Positions 30,886 through 40,496 of a stretch of DNA of 64,000 nucleotides are shown one piece after another. A program made the translations under genes and the position numbers. The stretch lies in NCBI GenBank assembly GCA_030549495.1, contig JAUIRK010001047.1, forward strand, positions 868,001 through 932,000, given 5' to 3'. A model generated the notes under the pieces. The model did no database searches. It was not told where the DNA came from and saw only the letters and a program-made list of their open reading frames with translations. Each line of letters begins with the position of its first letter. The first letter of the stretch is position 1. Source of the DNA: Nectonema munidae. Its lineage: Eukaryota > Nematomorpha > Nectonematoida > Nectonematidae.

Positions 30886-32684
30886 GGTGAGGATCATGAT
30901 ATTTATTTATTTTAAAAACGATGTTAGATTTTCTTTTATGACTTTCGTTCTTTGAGTCTCTTTTTAAACACCAGCAAAAGTCAGCCAAAAAGTTTATATC
31001 CCATCTCCCTTGATATCTTTCTTCCATGCATTTGAGATCTTGATGAAACCTCTCTCCTTGTTCTTCACTATAATCGCCACAGTTTTCTGGAAAGTAGTCA
31101 AGATGCGATCTTAGAAAGTGAAGTTTTATAGACATTCTCACTCCCAATACTTTAAAATTCTTTATTAAATCTTGCACAATGACATCATATTCTGAACTTC
31201 TGAAGTTTCCCAGGAAATTATAACAAAGTTTTTTAAAAGATATCCAAGCCTCCTTTTCTGTTTCATCCATTACTTCTGTAAAGTTAGTGTCCTTCATAAG
31301 AATTCTCTTATTTGAGGACCATCAAAGATCCCTGCTGCTAACTTTGCATTACTCACTTTTGGAAATTTTTTGACAATAAATAAAAGTGCTTGGCTCTCTT
31401 TTTTAATGCCTTCACAAAGCTTCTCATTAATCCTAACTTTATATGAAGTGGGGGAAGTAAAATATTGTTTGGATTGACTAAAGGTTGGTGTAAGACGTTG
31501 TGAGATCCAGGATCAAAAGAGAGACGTGAAGGCCACTCTTTCCTTTCATAATGTTGCTCATCAGCTCTACTATTCCATAGACAAAGAAAACATGGATATT
31601 TGGTATATCCTCCTTGCATTCCTAGTATTAGAGACACAATCTGAAATATAAGTAAATATTTTTAGAACAAGGAATGCATACATTCACACTTAATTTATAC
31701 CTTAAAATCTCCGCAAATCTTACATTTATGAAGATTGTACTTCAAAGTATCCAATAAAGTTTTCATAGTTTGATAGTTCTCAGATAAATGGATGGAATGA
31801 GCAATTGGAACAGACGATACCCGATTGCCAATAAAGAACAGCTTTCAAACTTTTAGTGGATGAGTCTATAAAAAGTCTCCATTCTTGTGACTTATATTGT
31901 AAGCCAAGAGTTTCAATTAATCCTTGAACATTGTTACAGTAAACCATAAAACTTTCTTCGTGGATAGAGAAAAACTTTCTAAATTCTTCATCTCTGCTAC
32001 GATACCAGTAATACGTCGTTCCTGGGGAGAGTAAATTATTTTCATCTAATCTTGAAGCAAGTAGTTGAGAAGATTCTTTCGATAGACCCAAATCTCGGGT
32101 CAGGTCGTTTAATTGAGCTTGTGAAGGTTTTGGCTTTCTCAGCTCAGAATTTTTAATCATATATGATGCAGAAGTGTCTATTTCTTCATCTTCATCAGTA
32201 TTTTCTTCAAAAAGAATCATTGGGGCTTCTGGTATGGGTATAGTTGTACTATGAGCTATTGGTCTTCTAGCTGAAGGAAGATCTGGGTAAATAACGTGCT
32301 TCTTGTTTTTTTTATTAACTCCTGAAATCAAATGGTAATGATTCTAATATTTACATTGAAAAGATGAATGAAACTCTTACCAGTTAAATCTGTGAGACAA
32401 AACTAGCATTCTTCAAAATGATCTTTGCTTTCTCTCCACTGCATTGGTATACCAAAAGATAAAGATTTTGTCAAGCCTTTTGTCCATCTTCTAAGGTTTT
32501 CGACACATGTTTTGCAACAAAAATGAGGAGCAAATTTTTTTTCCTGATCACCTAATTTCATGCCGAAGTAGGCATGGTAACTTTTTTTTACAAAGGATGT
32601 TATATTAGAAAACTGGCCAGGTAGTGTAACTTGACCACAAATATAACAAAATTTATTAGGATCATTTCTACATTTTCTATTCAT
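30886..32684 (-). pseudogene. Uncharacterised spliced orphan family with zinc-finger head and possible RNase H-like core
   Basis: The - strand head has a Cys cluster (CYICG, then HFCCKTCVENLRRW) with FGMKLGDQEKKFAPH and IPMQWRESKDH. After a GT donor near 32384 and a TTTCAG acceptor near 32323 it continues to PDLPSARRP, LTRDLGLSKESSQLLASRL, EWRLFIDSS, then KICGDFK with a GT donor and a TTTCAG acceptor near 31639. Next come SLILGMQGGYTKYPCFLC, RKEWPSR, NNILLPPLHIKLGLM, KLHFLRSHLDYFPEN, EEQGERFHQDL and EERYQGRWD. From memory this order recurs in many unnamed invertebrate proteins. FIDSS, CGDFK and GERFHQD could be a DDE/D triad, which is inference. The copy has a few frame interruptions. Confidence 0.7.
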
Positions 32685-32689
32685 TTTTA

Positions 32690-34989
32690 TATCTTAAACA
32701 AATAATAAAACATTTAAATCGATAGTATTTAAATTTGGTATATTGTAAATAGAGAAACAATTAAAATATAAATTATAAATAGAAAATATAATTGATTTAG
32801 TATATTGTAGAGAGAGTATAGACATTTTAAAAAATGAGATTGAAAAAAATTTGACCTTATTGATAAAAATAAATGCCAGAATTGAATTCAGCTTACTCGA
32901 AAACATAAGAAAGAGCTAAAATAACTTAGACAGCAAAAATGTCGCAGACCAGTGTTTTAAATGTAATAGAATACATTTTTTAACAGTAGTAATTTCGGTT
33001 GTCAAAAAGTTCAAATATATTTATAAAAAGAATTTGTAATAATTTCCTTAGAAATTCAACAAGTTATTTTCAAGTTGATCCACTAATAGGGCTCATGGCA
33101 GGCAATGGGCTAATAGACTCATGAATCATTTGATATACTTGATAAGCATCATAAACTCGCAAATTATGATTCCCCTTTCTTTTCAGATAATCAATAAATC
33201 AAATAGGAATTTTTATACGTTAAAACTTTTTGCTTCAAATTCCAAAAATACATATACAAATATAAATAGATTTGTTCTATATCGTAAAAATATAAATACA
33301 AATATTTTTTTCTATATCCCAAAAATATAAATACATCAAAATTTGCATTTAAATGCAATTCAAATACAAATGTATTTGATCCAACCCTACTGTCAACATA
33401 AATACTACACCCAGGGAGTAAACAGGAAAAGACAACTAATCCCCGGACAATATTAGCAAATTTCATTTACGCCTTATATAAAAATCGAGTCCGAAATATT
33501 TAACAAGAAAAAACAAAGATTTTAAAACTCATATATAGCCATACCGTTTGTTTGAGACTAATGAAAATACGAACAATAATAAACATATCTCGACTAATTG
33601 AACCTTTCAAAATTGTATTTTCATTTTTTTCTAAAGAGATATTTGACATCAATCTGTTGATCTTTTCATTCCCGATATATAAAATAGATGCGAACCCACC
33701 AAATGCTTGATGTTATATAGAAACAAAGTTTAATATAAACTGTCATTTTAATCTTTCTCTCTTGAATTCATAAATGTGCTAACCATATTATCGGTGAAGA
33801 AAAGACTAAAATATTTTATAGGATCCTTCACATTTTTGGCACTACCTTTTAGACAGGTATGGAAAAATTATGTTTCTTGAAGATCTCCTGCCCTTAGCAT
33901 TTCTTTATTGAAATTGAATCTCTCTCTCTCTAAGCCAGACATATTGCATCCCCAGATATATAAGCAGAAAATCGGCAAAATTTGCTTTATCACGATTTTC
34001 TGAAGATATGGGTTTATCATATGGCTAATAATGCAATCAAAAGAAAAATATGTTATGAAAACAGCTTAATTTATTGTAGTTTAAAGTTTGATTTATAAAA
34101 AAATATGTATTTTTGGTATTTGTTATATAAATACAATTTAGATGTATAAAATGAAAGCACTTGTTTTTATCAACAATGATGACGTGCTTGCTACTCTTCG
34201 AGGAAAGAAGTAATAGTGTAGAAAACATCAGAGTACGTAAATGAATTGCATGACTTTAGCATAATTTGTTTTATACAAACATATTTTTGATTTACCATTT
34301 CTACTACTATGTGGTAGTCTCTATCTATTTCTTATGTAAAAATAAGGATAAAATCTGATTAAAATAACTTTTCATGCTCTGCATAAAAATTTAAAATAGA
34401 AAATAACTCCAGCAGCTAATTTCATGTGTTTTGGATTATATTTTAATTCTTGTAAAAATATTGCATTGACTTTGGAAAATTTATGGTAAAGTACTTATTT
34501 TTTATTCGAACATTTGTTCTCTCCCTCTTTGTAGCATTTTTATTTTAAGTAAATATTTCCTTTTTTCTTGATTGTTTATTGAAGTATGTAAAAATAATTT
34601 CAAGGAATTACTGGATATTGGAAAGTCTCGAGTATGGTATTTTATAGTGTGGCAATTGTTTCCACTAATATTAAGAAAAGTAAAGTCTCCTGGCCTGTGA
34701 ACACTATAGATAGCATTAATTTCGGTGTTTCTTTTTAGTTTTTGGTATCTAACTAAGTTATTCATTATTTTAATTGTTTTATCAAATAGTACACAATAAA
34801 ATACAAAAACACCATATTAGTCTTATTAGGGGTTAGGTATATATTATTTTGACTAAATTAAGTTTTAAGATTTTCTTACAAAAAGACTATTTAAAAGAAT
34901 TAGTAAATAACTCAGCTATAGTACTAGGATTGTAGATTAAGTGAATTTCATGTCTTATAACAATTTTTTTCCCAAAACTTTGGTTTTAT
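32690..34989. other. 2.3 kb, very AT-rich, mostly unrecognised
   Basis: Very AT-rich with no believable gene. Near 33200-33410 the reverse complement shows TAGGGTTGGATCAAATAC and palindromic words such as ATTTAAAT, like one end of an AT-rich MITE, but no second end was found. The ORF at 34502-34765 (-) may be a far-decayed part of the LINE below. Confidence 0.4.
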
Positions 34990-35545
34990 CAACTTATTCA
35001 ATTTTTGCCAAACATATTTAGCTTTTGTTGTATTATCAAAGAATTTGATAAAATATGGTTTTTTAGAGAATCTAATCTTTAATTTCATTCGTTAATTTTA
35101 TAAAGTTTTTCCCAATAAATCTGATTTAAAATATTTTATTTTTAAATGTAATTTGTCATGTATTTTATTACTAACAGGATATCATGATTAATCCATGAAT
35201 TCTTAAAATTTTTATAGTAGTATGATTGAACTTTTTTCTTTGATACATAATTATGTGTTATTGTAAATTTCATTTTCAAACTTATTATTTAACTTGATGA
35301 AAAAAGTTTCAGGATCATCAAAATTAAACTTAAGATAATTATACCAATCAATATTAGATATATTATTAACAAAAGCATGCTTATCAAAGTTTTTATCTCT
35401 TTGATTTGGAGCAACTTTACATTTTATATCCAATGATAATAAGATTGGAAAATGATCTGACATGGTATTATAAATTACATATGCAAAATGAGAGTAAAAA
35501 GAATATGGGAAGAAAAAATTGTCTAATAGAGTCTGTCTGTTTGGT

Positions 35546-37475
35546 CGAGTAAATCTCGCTATTATGCCACCCGTCGGGGCCGACCAAAAGTGGCATAGTA
35601 GCGAGAGTGGCATAGTAGCGAGGGTTTTGTAAAAATAGCCTTATTTTTTCAAATAAAATCACATTTATTAAAAAACAGTTTTATTTTTTTATATATTTGT
35701 GTCCTATTCCAAAGCTCTCAAAAATGGTTGTCTGACGCATTTTCATATGGCGGATCTCAAGCATTTCTTGATCTAAACAATCGCACGCTTGCATCACTTT
35801 GAGCTTTACGCTACAATGCTGCATAAATTTTCGAACAGTGCTCCACGCTCTTTGGGCTTCTTGGAATTGAACCACTTCCTCTTCGATAGTTTCCTTGTCG
35901 TCTTCGCTTTCAATTTGTTCCTTACTTTTCAGCACTTCCTCAGCATCTCCTCTAGCAGAAGAGAGCCACTAGTTGCGAGACGCTCGTCAGCATTGAGAAA
36001 GTCAGTTAGCTCAATCTCCTTGTTATTGTGCATCTTTTCCTCAGTAGGCAAAGCATTCCAAATCTCGAGCAACTCTTCATCTTTTGGCTCAATCTGATCA
36101 ATTTCTTCTTCCACAAACTTAGCTTTTACAAAACAGTTTTTGATGACCGATTTGTTAACCTGCTCCCAAGCATACCGGGCAACGTGTAGAGCATCAAGCA
36201 ACGTGAACTTAAACTCTCTTTCCTCGTCTATGACTTCAAGCCTGCGAGAGAGCAAAAGTTTCTTGTAGTGGCGTTTGAGACTCTCTATAACCCCCTGATC
36301 CATTGGTTGCGAGATTGATGTTGTGTTAGGAGGAAAAAATAGCAGCTTTATATTGTCGAACTGGAGATCAGATGGGTGGCCACAGAAGTTATCGAGACAA
36401 AGCAGCACTTTGCGTCCCTGCTTGACGAGTCGCTCGTTCCACTCACGCAATGTTTCTTCGAAGAGCTCCGCCGTCATCCACGCTTTCGAATTTGCCTTGT
36501 ATGTCACCGGAATTTTTTTGTTTTTGAAGGCACGCGGTTTCTTTGAATTGCCAATCACCAGAAGAGGAAGCTTTTCGTTGCCGCTCATGTTTGCTCCAAC
36601 CAGAAGAGTGATTCTTTGCTTACTTTTTTTACCTCCAGTGCACCGCTCTCCTCTGAAAGCCATGGTCTTGTTTGGTAGCAGCTGCCAGAAGAGTCCAGTT
36701 TCGTCTAGATTGAAGACGTCTTCTGCAGAAAATTGTGCAAGCAAAGGTCGGAGAACCTGTTGTTGCCACTCAAAAAGAGATTGCAAATTTACCGCTCCTG
36801 CTTCTCCTTGTATTGTTTTAAAAGTAATGCCGTGACGCTTTTTAAAATTGTCCAGCCAACCGTCGCTTGCCATGAATCCCGGAATGTGCATTATCTCGGC
36901 CAGTTTCATTGCCTTTTCTTTGACCAGACTTCCACTGACAGGCAGATTGTGTCCTCTCGCTTGCTTCAGCCACATGAGCACCCCTTCATCGAGATTTGGA
37001 TCGTGAGCCTGCGTCAACTTAACGCGTTTCGATGAAAATCCAGTTTTGATTGCAGCCTCGATTGCATCCTCTTTGCTGAGAATGCTTTTTACCGTAGTTC
37101 TCTTCACTTCAATACCCCATTTCTTGCTTATTTCTCTGGCCAGCTTGGACTGATTAGGCTCATTTTTTTTGGCATCAATAATTTCTTTTTTCTGCTTTAG
37201 AGTGAAATCGGTTCGCTTGCGTTTTATATCTGACATGTTAATTTTTTACGCAAATAAAAACAATAAATCTAAAAAAATATATTCATTAATTTTGTAAAAA
37301 AAGTTGAGAAATATAATTAAAAAACGCAACACACAAATAAATAGTGGCATAATAGCGAGATTAGGTGGTGGCATAGTAAGTTTATTTTTTACTGAATTTT
37401 GTCCGGACCGAGTGAAAGTGGCATAGTAGCGAGAGTGGCATAGTACCGAGGGGGCATAGTAGCGAGATTCTACTG
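35546..37475 (-). mobile_element. Tigger/pogo transposon 1 with subterminal repeats
   Basis: The right end, inverted, reads CAGTAGAATCTCGCTACTAT next to a TA. The left end reads CGAGTAAATCTCGCTATTAT, decayed at the tip. Near both ends the 15-mer GTGGCATAGTAGCGA and close variants repeat: two or three copies on the left and five on the right. These are candidate transposase-binding sites. The element lies inside the LINE endonuclease relic. Confidence 0.85.
35681..37236 (-). CDS. Tigger transposase, full length with one frameshift
   Basis: 435 residues are open from ATG 37236. Domains in order: psq-type helix-turn-helix (FTLKQKKEIIDAKK), CENP-B HTH (LPVSGSLVKEKAMKLAE, DGWLDNFKKRHG) and a DDE_1 catalytic core with FNLDETGLFW, VLLCLDNFCGHP and QPMDQGVIESLK, so all three aspartates are present. 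A shift near 35935 (EEM against DAEEV) moves the C-terminal 80 residues (KSKEQIESEDDKE ... IFESFGIGHKYIKK) into another frame. Otherwise it is intact, which implies recent insertion or constraint. Pogo-superfamily enzymes cut and paste at TA. Confidence 0.9.
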
Positions 37476-37664
37476 TACTTTGTTATTGTGGATTTATATG
37501 AATTGGAAAATTAAATATTTCTAGGAAATCATTAATTTGATGATTTATTCTAAGTTATGTATATTAAGGTTGAAATTGCCGAAATAAATATTGTTAAAAG
37601 TTTTTTTTCTATTTTTTCGTTAATATATAATATATATTAATATAATATAAAATAATATATATAG

Positions 37665-38298
37665 ATTCAATACAATATCTAATATTGTATTTATATTTTT
37701 GAAATATATAATACTAGCCGGTCCCGTGGTCGTTTCTCGCTTCGCTCGAAACAGTGTTTCTCGCTGCGCTCGAAACATAGGATTCTGGGTAGTGTGTATA
37801 TTGAGTTGCTAATTCAAATTCGCTTCGTTCAAAACGACCACGGGACCGGCTAGTTTTTTTTTGTTTAGAATACGCTCGAAAGATAGGATTCTGGGTAATG
37901 TGTATTTTGAGTTGCTAATAGTGTTATATGGTATGGTGGTCACTTTTTAGAATAATTGTATCTTTTCTGTGTATTTTTCTATTACACCATATAAAAAAAA
38001 GATATTTCAACCAATCAGAATGCTTCAAGCAACCCTCACACTATAGATATATGAACTCATCACACATATAAAAATACATACAAAACATATAATAATTTAA
38101 ACCAATCAGAATGCTTCAAACACATACACACATATAAACTCATCACACATATAAAAACACACACAAAAGATATATAAATAATTTCAACCAATCAAAATGC
38201 TTCCAGCGACAGACACACACACAGACGCTAGCTTATTATAATATAGATTATTCAATACAATATCTAATATTGTATTTATATTTTTGAAATATATAATA
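37665..38298. mobile_element. 536-bp element flanked by a perfect 49-bp direct repeat
   Basis: The same 49 bases, starting ATTCAATACAATATCT, occur at 37665-37713 and 38250-38298. Between them, from CTAGCCGGTCCCGTGG (37714), lies a segment whose first ~140 bp end in the inverted copy CCACGGGACCGGCTAG (near 37855). A partial repeat of GCTCGAAA-ATAGGATTCTGGGTA follows, then three units of about 70 bp starting ACCAATCAGAATGCTTC, and the end GCTTATTATAATATAGATT. A relative starts at 56826. The class is unknown. Penelope-like elements or 3' fragments of retroelements can have long duplications, but I see no coding region. Confidence 0.65.
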
Positions 38299-38381
38299 TT
38301 ATTCAATACAATATCATTATTCTTGTTCACTTTGAGATTGATACTGAAGCATTCCTATTATTGAATAAATTTTTTTCATTA

Positions 38382-38543
38382 GGGGTCGTTCACAATTGAC
38401 GTCAACCTTTTTTTTTGATAAATTTCAACCCCCTCCCCCCCTCATGTCAACTTTTATATATATCATCACTTAACAAAATTGACTTATGTCAACTTTGTGC
38501 ACCCCCCCCCCTAGTTTTAGTTGACGTCAATTGTGAAGGACCC
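38382..38543. mobile_element. 162-bp MITE with 24-bp inverted ends
   Basis: The left end GGGGTCGTTCACAATTGACG and the inverted right end GGGTCCTTCACAATTGACG are nearly identical after a one-base offset, and both continue into TCAAC. The interior has C homopolymers and GTCAACTTT repeats. It is noncoding. The small ORF across it is an artefact. Confidence 0.75.
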
Positions 38544-38920
38544 ATAAGTAAAACTAAGAGTAGATATTATATAAAATGCCAAACCTGTATATTTATTTAT
38601 AGTTACAAATAATATACAGTGGTTTTTTGAATGTTAAGTTGAAATTTGATACAAAATATTCAAGATTAGGAAATTTTACATTTACAAACTGAATATTATG
38701 ATTTATTATGTTTAAATCTTTTAAAATGAGAAATAAAAAATCAGGACTAATAGGAGATATATCCATTTAATTAATAAAGTGAAATAAGGATAAAAAGTAT
38801 CATTGAGTATATGATCTCGGGTTAGACTTTTTACACAAATACTTACAAATATACCGAAATACACACAAACAGATAAAAAAAATTAAAAATACACAGAATA
38901 AATTAAATATACATATATTG
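38544..38920. other. No gene seen
   Basis: AT-rich spacer before the SINE B cluster. Confidence 0.4.
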
Positions 38921-39059
38921 GATATCAAAGCACTTTCTTGGGCAAGGTTATATGGTCGCATTAAGCTTGAGATAGTTAATCACAGTTTTTGTTCTTAATA
39001 GTCGAGAGCCTTAAGGATCGCACCTCTGACCTTCAAATGTTAAGTTGAGTGGTACACCC
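38921..39059 (-). repeat. tRNA-derived SINE, family B (inverted copy)
   Basis: On the - strand it reads GGGTGTACCACTCAACTTAA, then GAAGGTCAGAGGTGCGATCC (B-box position), AAAAACTGTGATTAACTATC, and ends in AAAGTGCTTTGATATC. The same order occurs in the + copy at 39208. Confidence 0.75.
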
Positions 39060-39207
39060 AAAAAAGCGGGTCAGATTTTTATAAATTTAAATATTATTTA
39101 TATACAAACAAAAAAGTTTATACTATTATAACAATAACTTAAAATTTAATAATTATTTGTTTTTTAATTTAGGTTGTACCTCTTAGCCTGAGCCTCAATG
39201 GTTGTTA

Positions 39208-39376
39208 GGGTGTACCTCTCAGCTTAACAGTTGAAGGTCAGGGGTTCGATCCCCAAGGCTCACAACTCTAAAAACAAATTCACAAAAACTGTGATTAACC
39301 ATCTTAAGCATATTACGAGCATATAGCCTTACGGCTGAAAGTGCTTTGAAATCTCAAACAAACCAACCAACCAACC
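39208..39376 (+). repeat. tRNA-derived SINE, family B (direct copy)
   Basis: The tRNA-like head GGGTGTACCTCTCAGCTTAA has a B box GGGGTTCGATCCCC. The body is AAAAACTGTGATTAACCATC, CATATAGCCTTACGG and GAAAGTGCTTTGAAATC, with a tail of CAAA/CCAA repeats (39355-39376). Confidence 0.8.
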
Positions 39377-39465
39377 TCTTAGCCTAACATTTGATGGTCA
39401 GGGGTTCGATCCCCAAGGCTCCCGATTACAAAAATTGTGATTAACCTAGCATATAGCCTAAATAT
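39377..39465 (+). repeat. tRNA-derived SINE, family B (short third copy)
   Basis: TTAGCCTAACATTTGATGGT followed by CAGGGGTTCGATCCCCAAGG and ATTGTGATTAACCTAGC. It starts directly after the tail of the previous copy and lacks part of the body, so it is truncated or internally deleted. Confidence 0.7.
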
Positions 39466-39667
39466 AACAATATTTTGACAGTCTTTCTATTTTAAGCTTT
39501 TATCTAATACTTGTTTAATTTCAAGTTCTTATTTGTATATAAAGAATATATTTCTGTGTATTTGGGTAAAAAATCCTACCGATAGTCGGTCATAAATCGG
39601 ATCAAAAATCGGTCATAAATTATATTAAGAGATTTATTAGATTTGATCATTATTGTCCATAGAAATG

Positions 39668-39907
39668 TCAATGATACTTTAAAGACGATTTAAACATTTT
39701 TGAATGATTGGACAATCCTTCAGAATATATTTTAGACAGTTTATTTATATTGTTTTTTGATGTACATTTTGCACCTGGGTGTAGCTTTGACAAGCAAAAG
39801 GTACAACACATACCATTTTCGCAATCTTTTTTTGTATAGGATAAACAACCACAATCATAGAACAACAAAAACCTTATAATAATTTCTTTTAATAAAATTA
39901 ATTTCAA
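39668..39907 (-). CDS. Small Cys-rich ORF, divergent from the IMMP2L-like gene
   Basis: 79 residues with a hydrophobic start and then CGCLSYTKKDC, GMCCTFCLSKLHPGAKC and a basic tail. The spacing C-x2-C-x4-H-x4-C resembles the second half of IBR/ZBR zinc-binding domains, such as the C-terminus of Emi/FBXO5 proteins, but the first half does not fit well and no F-box is seen. It could be a short gene, or the last exon of a gene whose upstream exons I cannot find. Only 61 bp separate its ATG from that of the IMMP2L-like gene, which would imply a shared promoter if both are real. Confidence 0.4.
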   Translation of the reverse strand: MKLILLKEIIIRFLLFYDCGCLSYTKKDCENGMCCTFCLSKLHPGAKCTSKNNINKLSKIYSEGLSNHSKMFKSSLKYH

Positions 39908-39968
39908 AAATGTTCTAGCATATAAATGTCAAGTTTACCCACGGAAAAATTGTAATGAATATTTCGAA

Positions 39969-40496
39969 ATGAGAAATCCCTTCATAAACAAATTTTTAAT
40001 CAAATATTTAAGAACTGCTATTTATTTATTGTCAGCATATGAATTTAATAAATATATTGCAACTGTAAAATATGTACAAGGATATTCTATGAGTCCAACT
40101 CTCAATCCTCTTCCACAAGTATCTTTTGATCAACCAGATAGCGACTTTGATGGTGTACTATCTAAGAAATTATTTTGTTCAGATTTTGTTTGGTTAAAGA
40201 AGTGGAATGTGTATCAAAATTTGAAAAGAGGCGACATAGTAACCTTTAACAATCCCAAGAATAATTCTGAGCTCCTTATTAAGCGTGTAATTGGCTTGCC
40301 AGGAGATGAAGTTGTTAAAAGAAAATATTTTATATCACAAAGAATTTTAATTGAAAAAGATTATTGTTGGGTAGAAGGAGATAACTCAAAATTTTCCTTT
40401 GATAGTAAGTATTTTGGACAAATTCCTATGTTGAGCATTACAGGTATCGCTTCTCATATAATATGGCCACCAGAGAGATGGCAGAAATTATCTTAA
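39969..40496 (+). CDS. IMMP2L: Mitochondrial inner-membrane protease subunit 2-like (IMMP2L)
   Basis: 175 residues, open and uninterrupted, in one exon. This is the signal-peptidase-like Ser/Lys protease that trims intermembrane-space sorting signals after import. Visible features are an N-terminal hydrophobic anchor (about residues 10-36), the catalytic Ser40 in QGYSMSPTLNP, RGDIVTF, the catalytic Lys105 in IKRVIGLPGD, WVEGDN and SFDSKYFG, and the C-terminal IIWPPERWQKL, which nearly repeats the vertebrate IMMP2L ending. It has about 20 extra residues (PQVSFDQPDSDFDGVLSKKL) between the Ser and Lys boxes relative to the human protein. The lack of introns is compatible with intron loss or an old retrocopy; conservation argues that it is functional. 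Confidence 0.92.
   Translation: MRNPFINKFLIKYLRTAIYLLSAYEFNKYIATVKYVQGYSMSPTLNPLPQVSFDQPDSDFDGVLSKKLFCSDFVWLKKWNVYQNLKRGDIVTFNNPKNNSELLIKRVIGLPGDEVVKRKYFISQRILIEKDYCWVEGDNSKFSFDSKYFGQIPMLSITGIASHIIWPPERWQKLS

Larger units (their letters stand above)
34990..37610 (-). mobile_element. LINE relic (APE endonuclease region), split by a Tigger
   Basis: On the - strand, 37600-37478 encodes a GNFNLNI segment (from GDFN of LINE endonucleases) and FNFPIHINP. Beyond the Tigger, 35540-35262 continues with RPNRQTLLDNFFF and MSDHFPILLSLDIK, the C-terminal endonuclease motifs (LIDNIF, SDHFPI). The two halves join in the expected order, so the Tigger landed in the endonuclease gene. Below 35260 a connector with LINE-like composition fades out by about 35000. 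No reverse transcriptase is left here. Confidence 0.7.

Noticed and set aside
36323-36835. 170-residue + strand ORF
   Set aside because: Antisense to the Tigger transposase, which is clearly the coding strand.
39208-39276. Possible tRNA gene with a perfect B box
   Set aside because: The acceptor arms do not pair and the same head is attached to a shared non-tRNA body in other copies, so it is a SINE.
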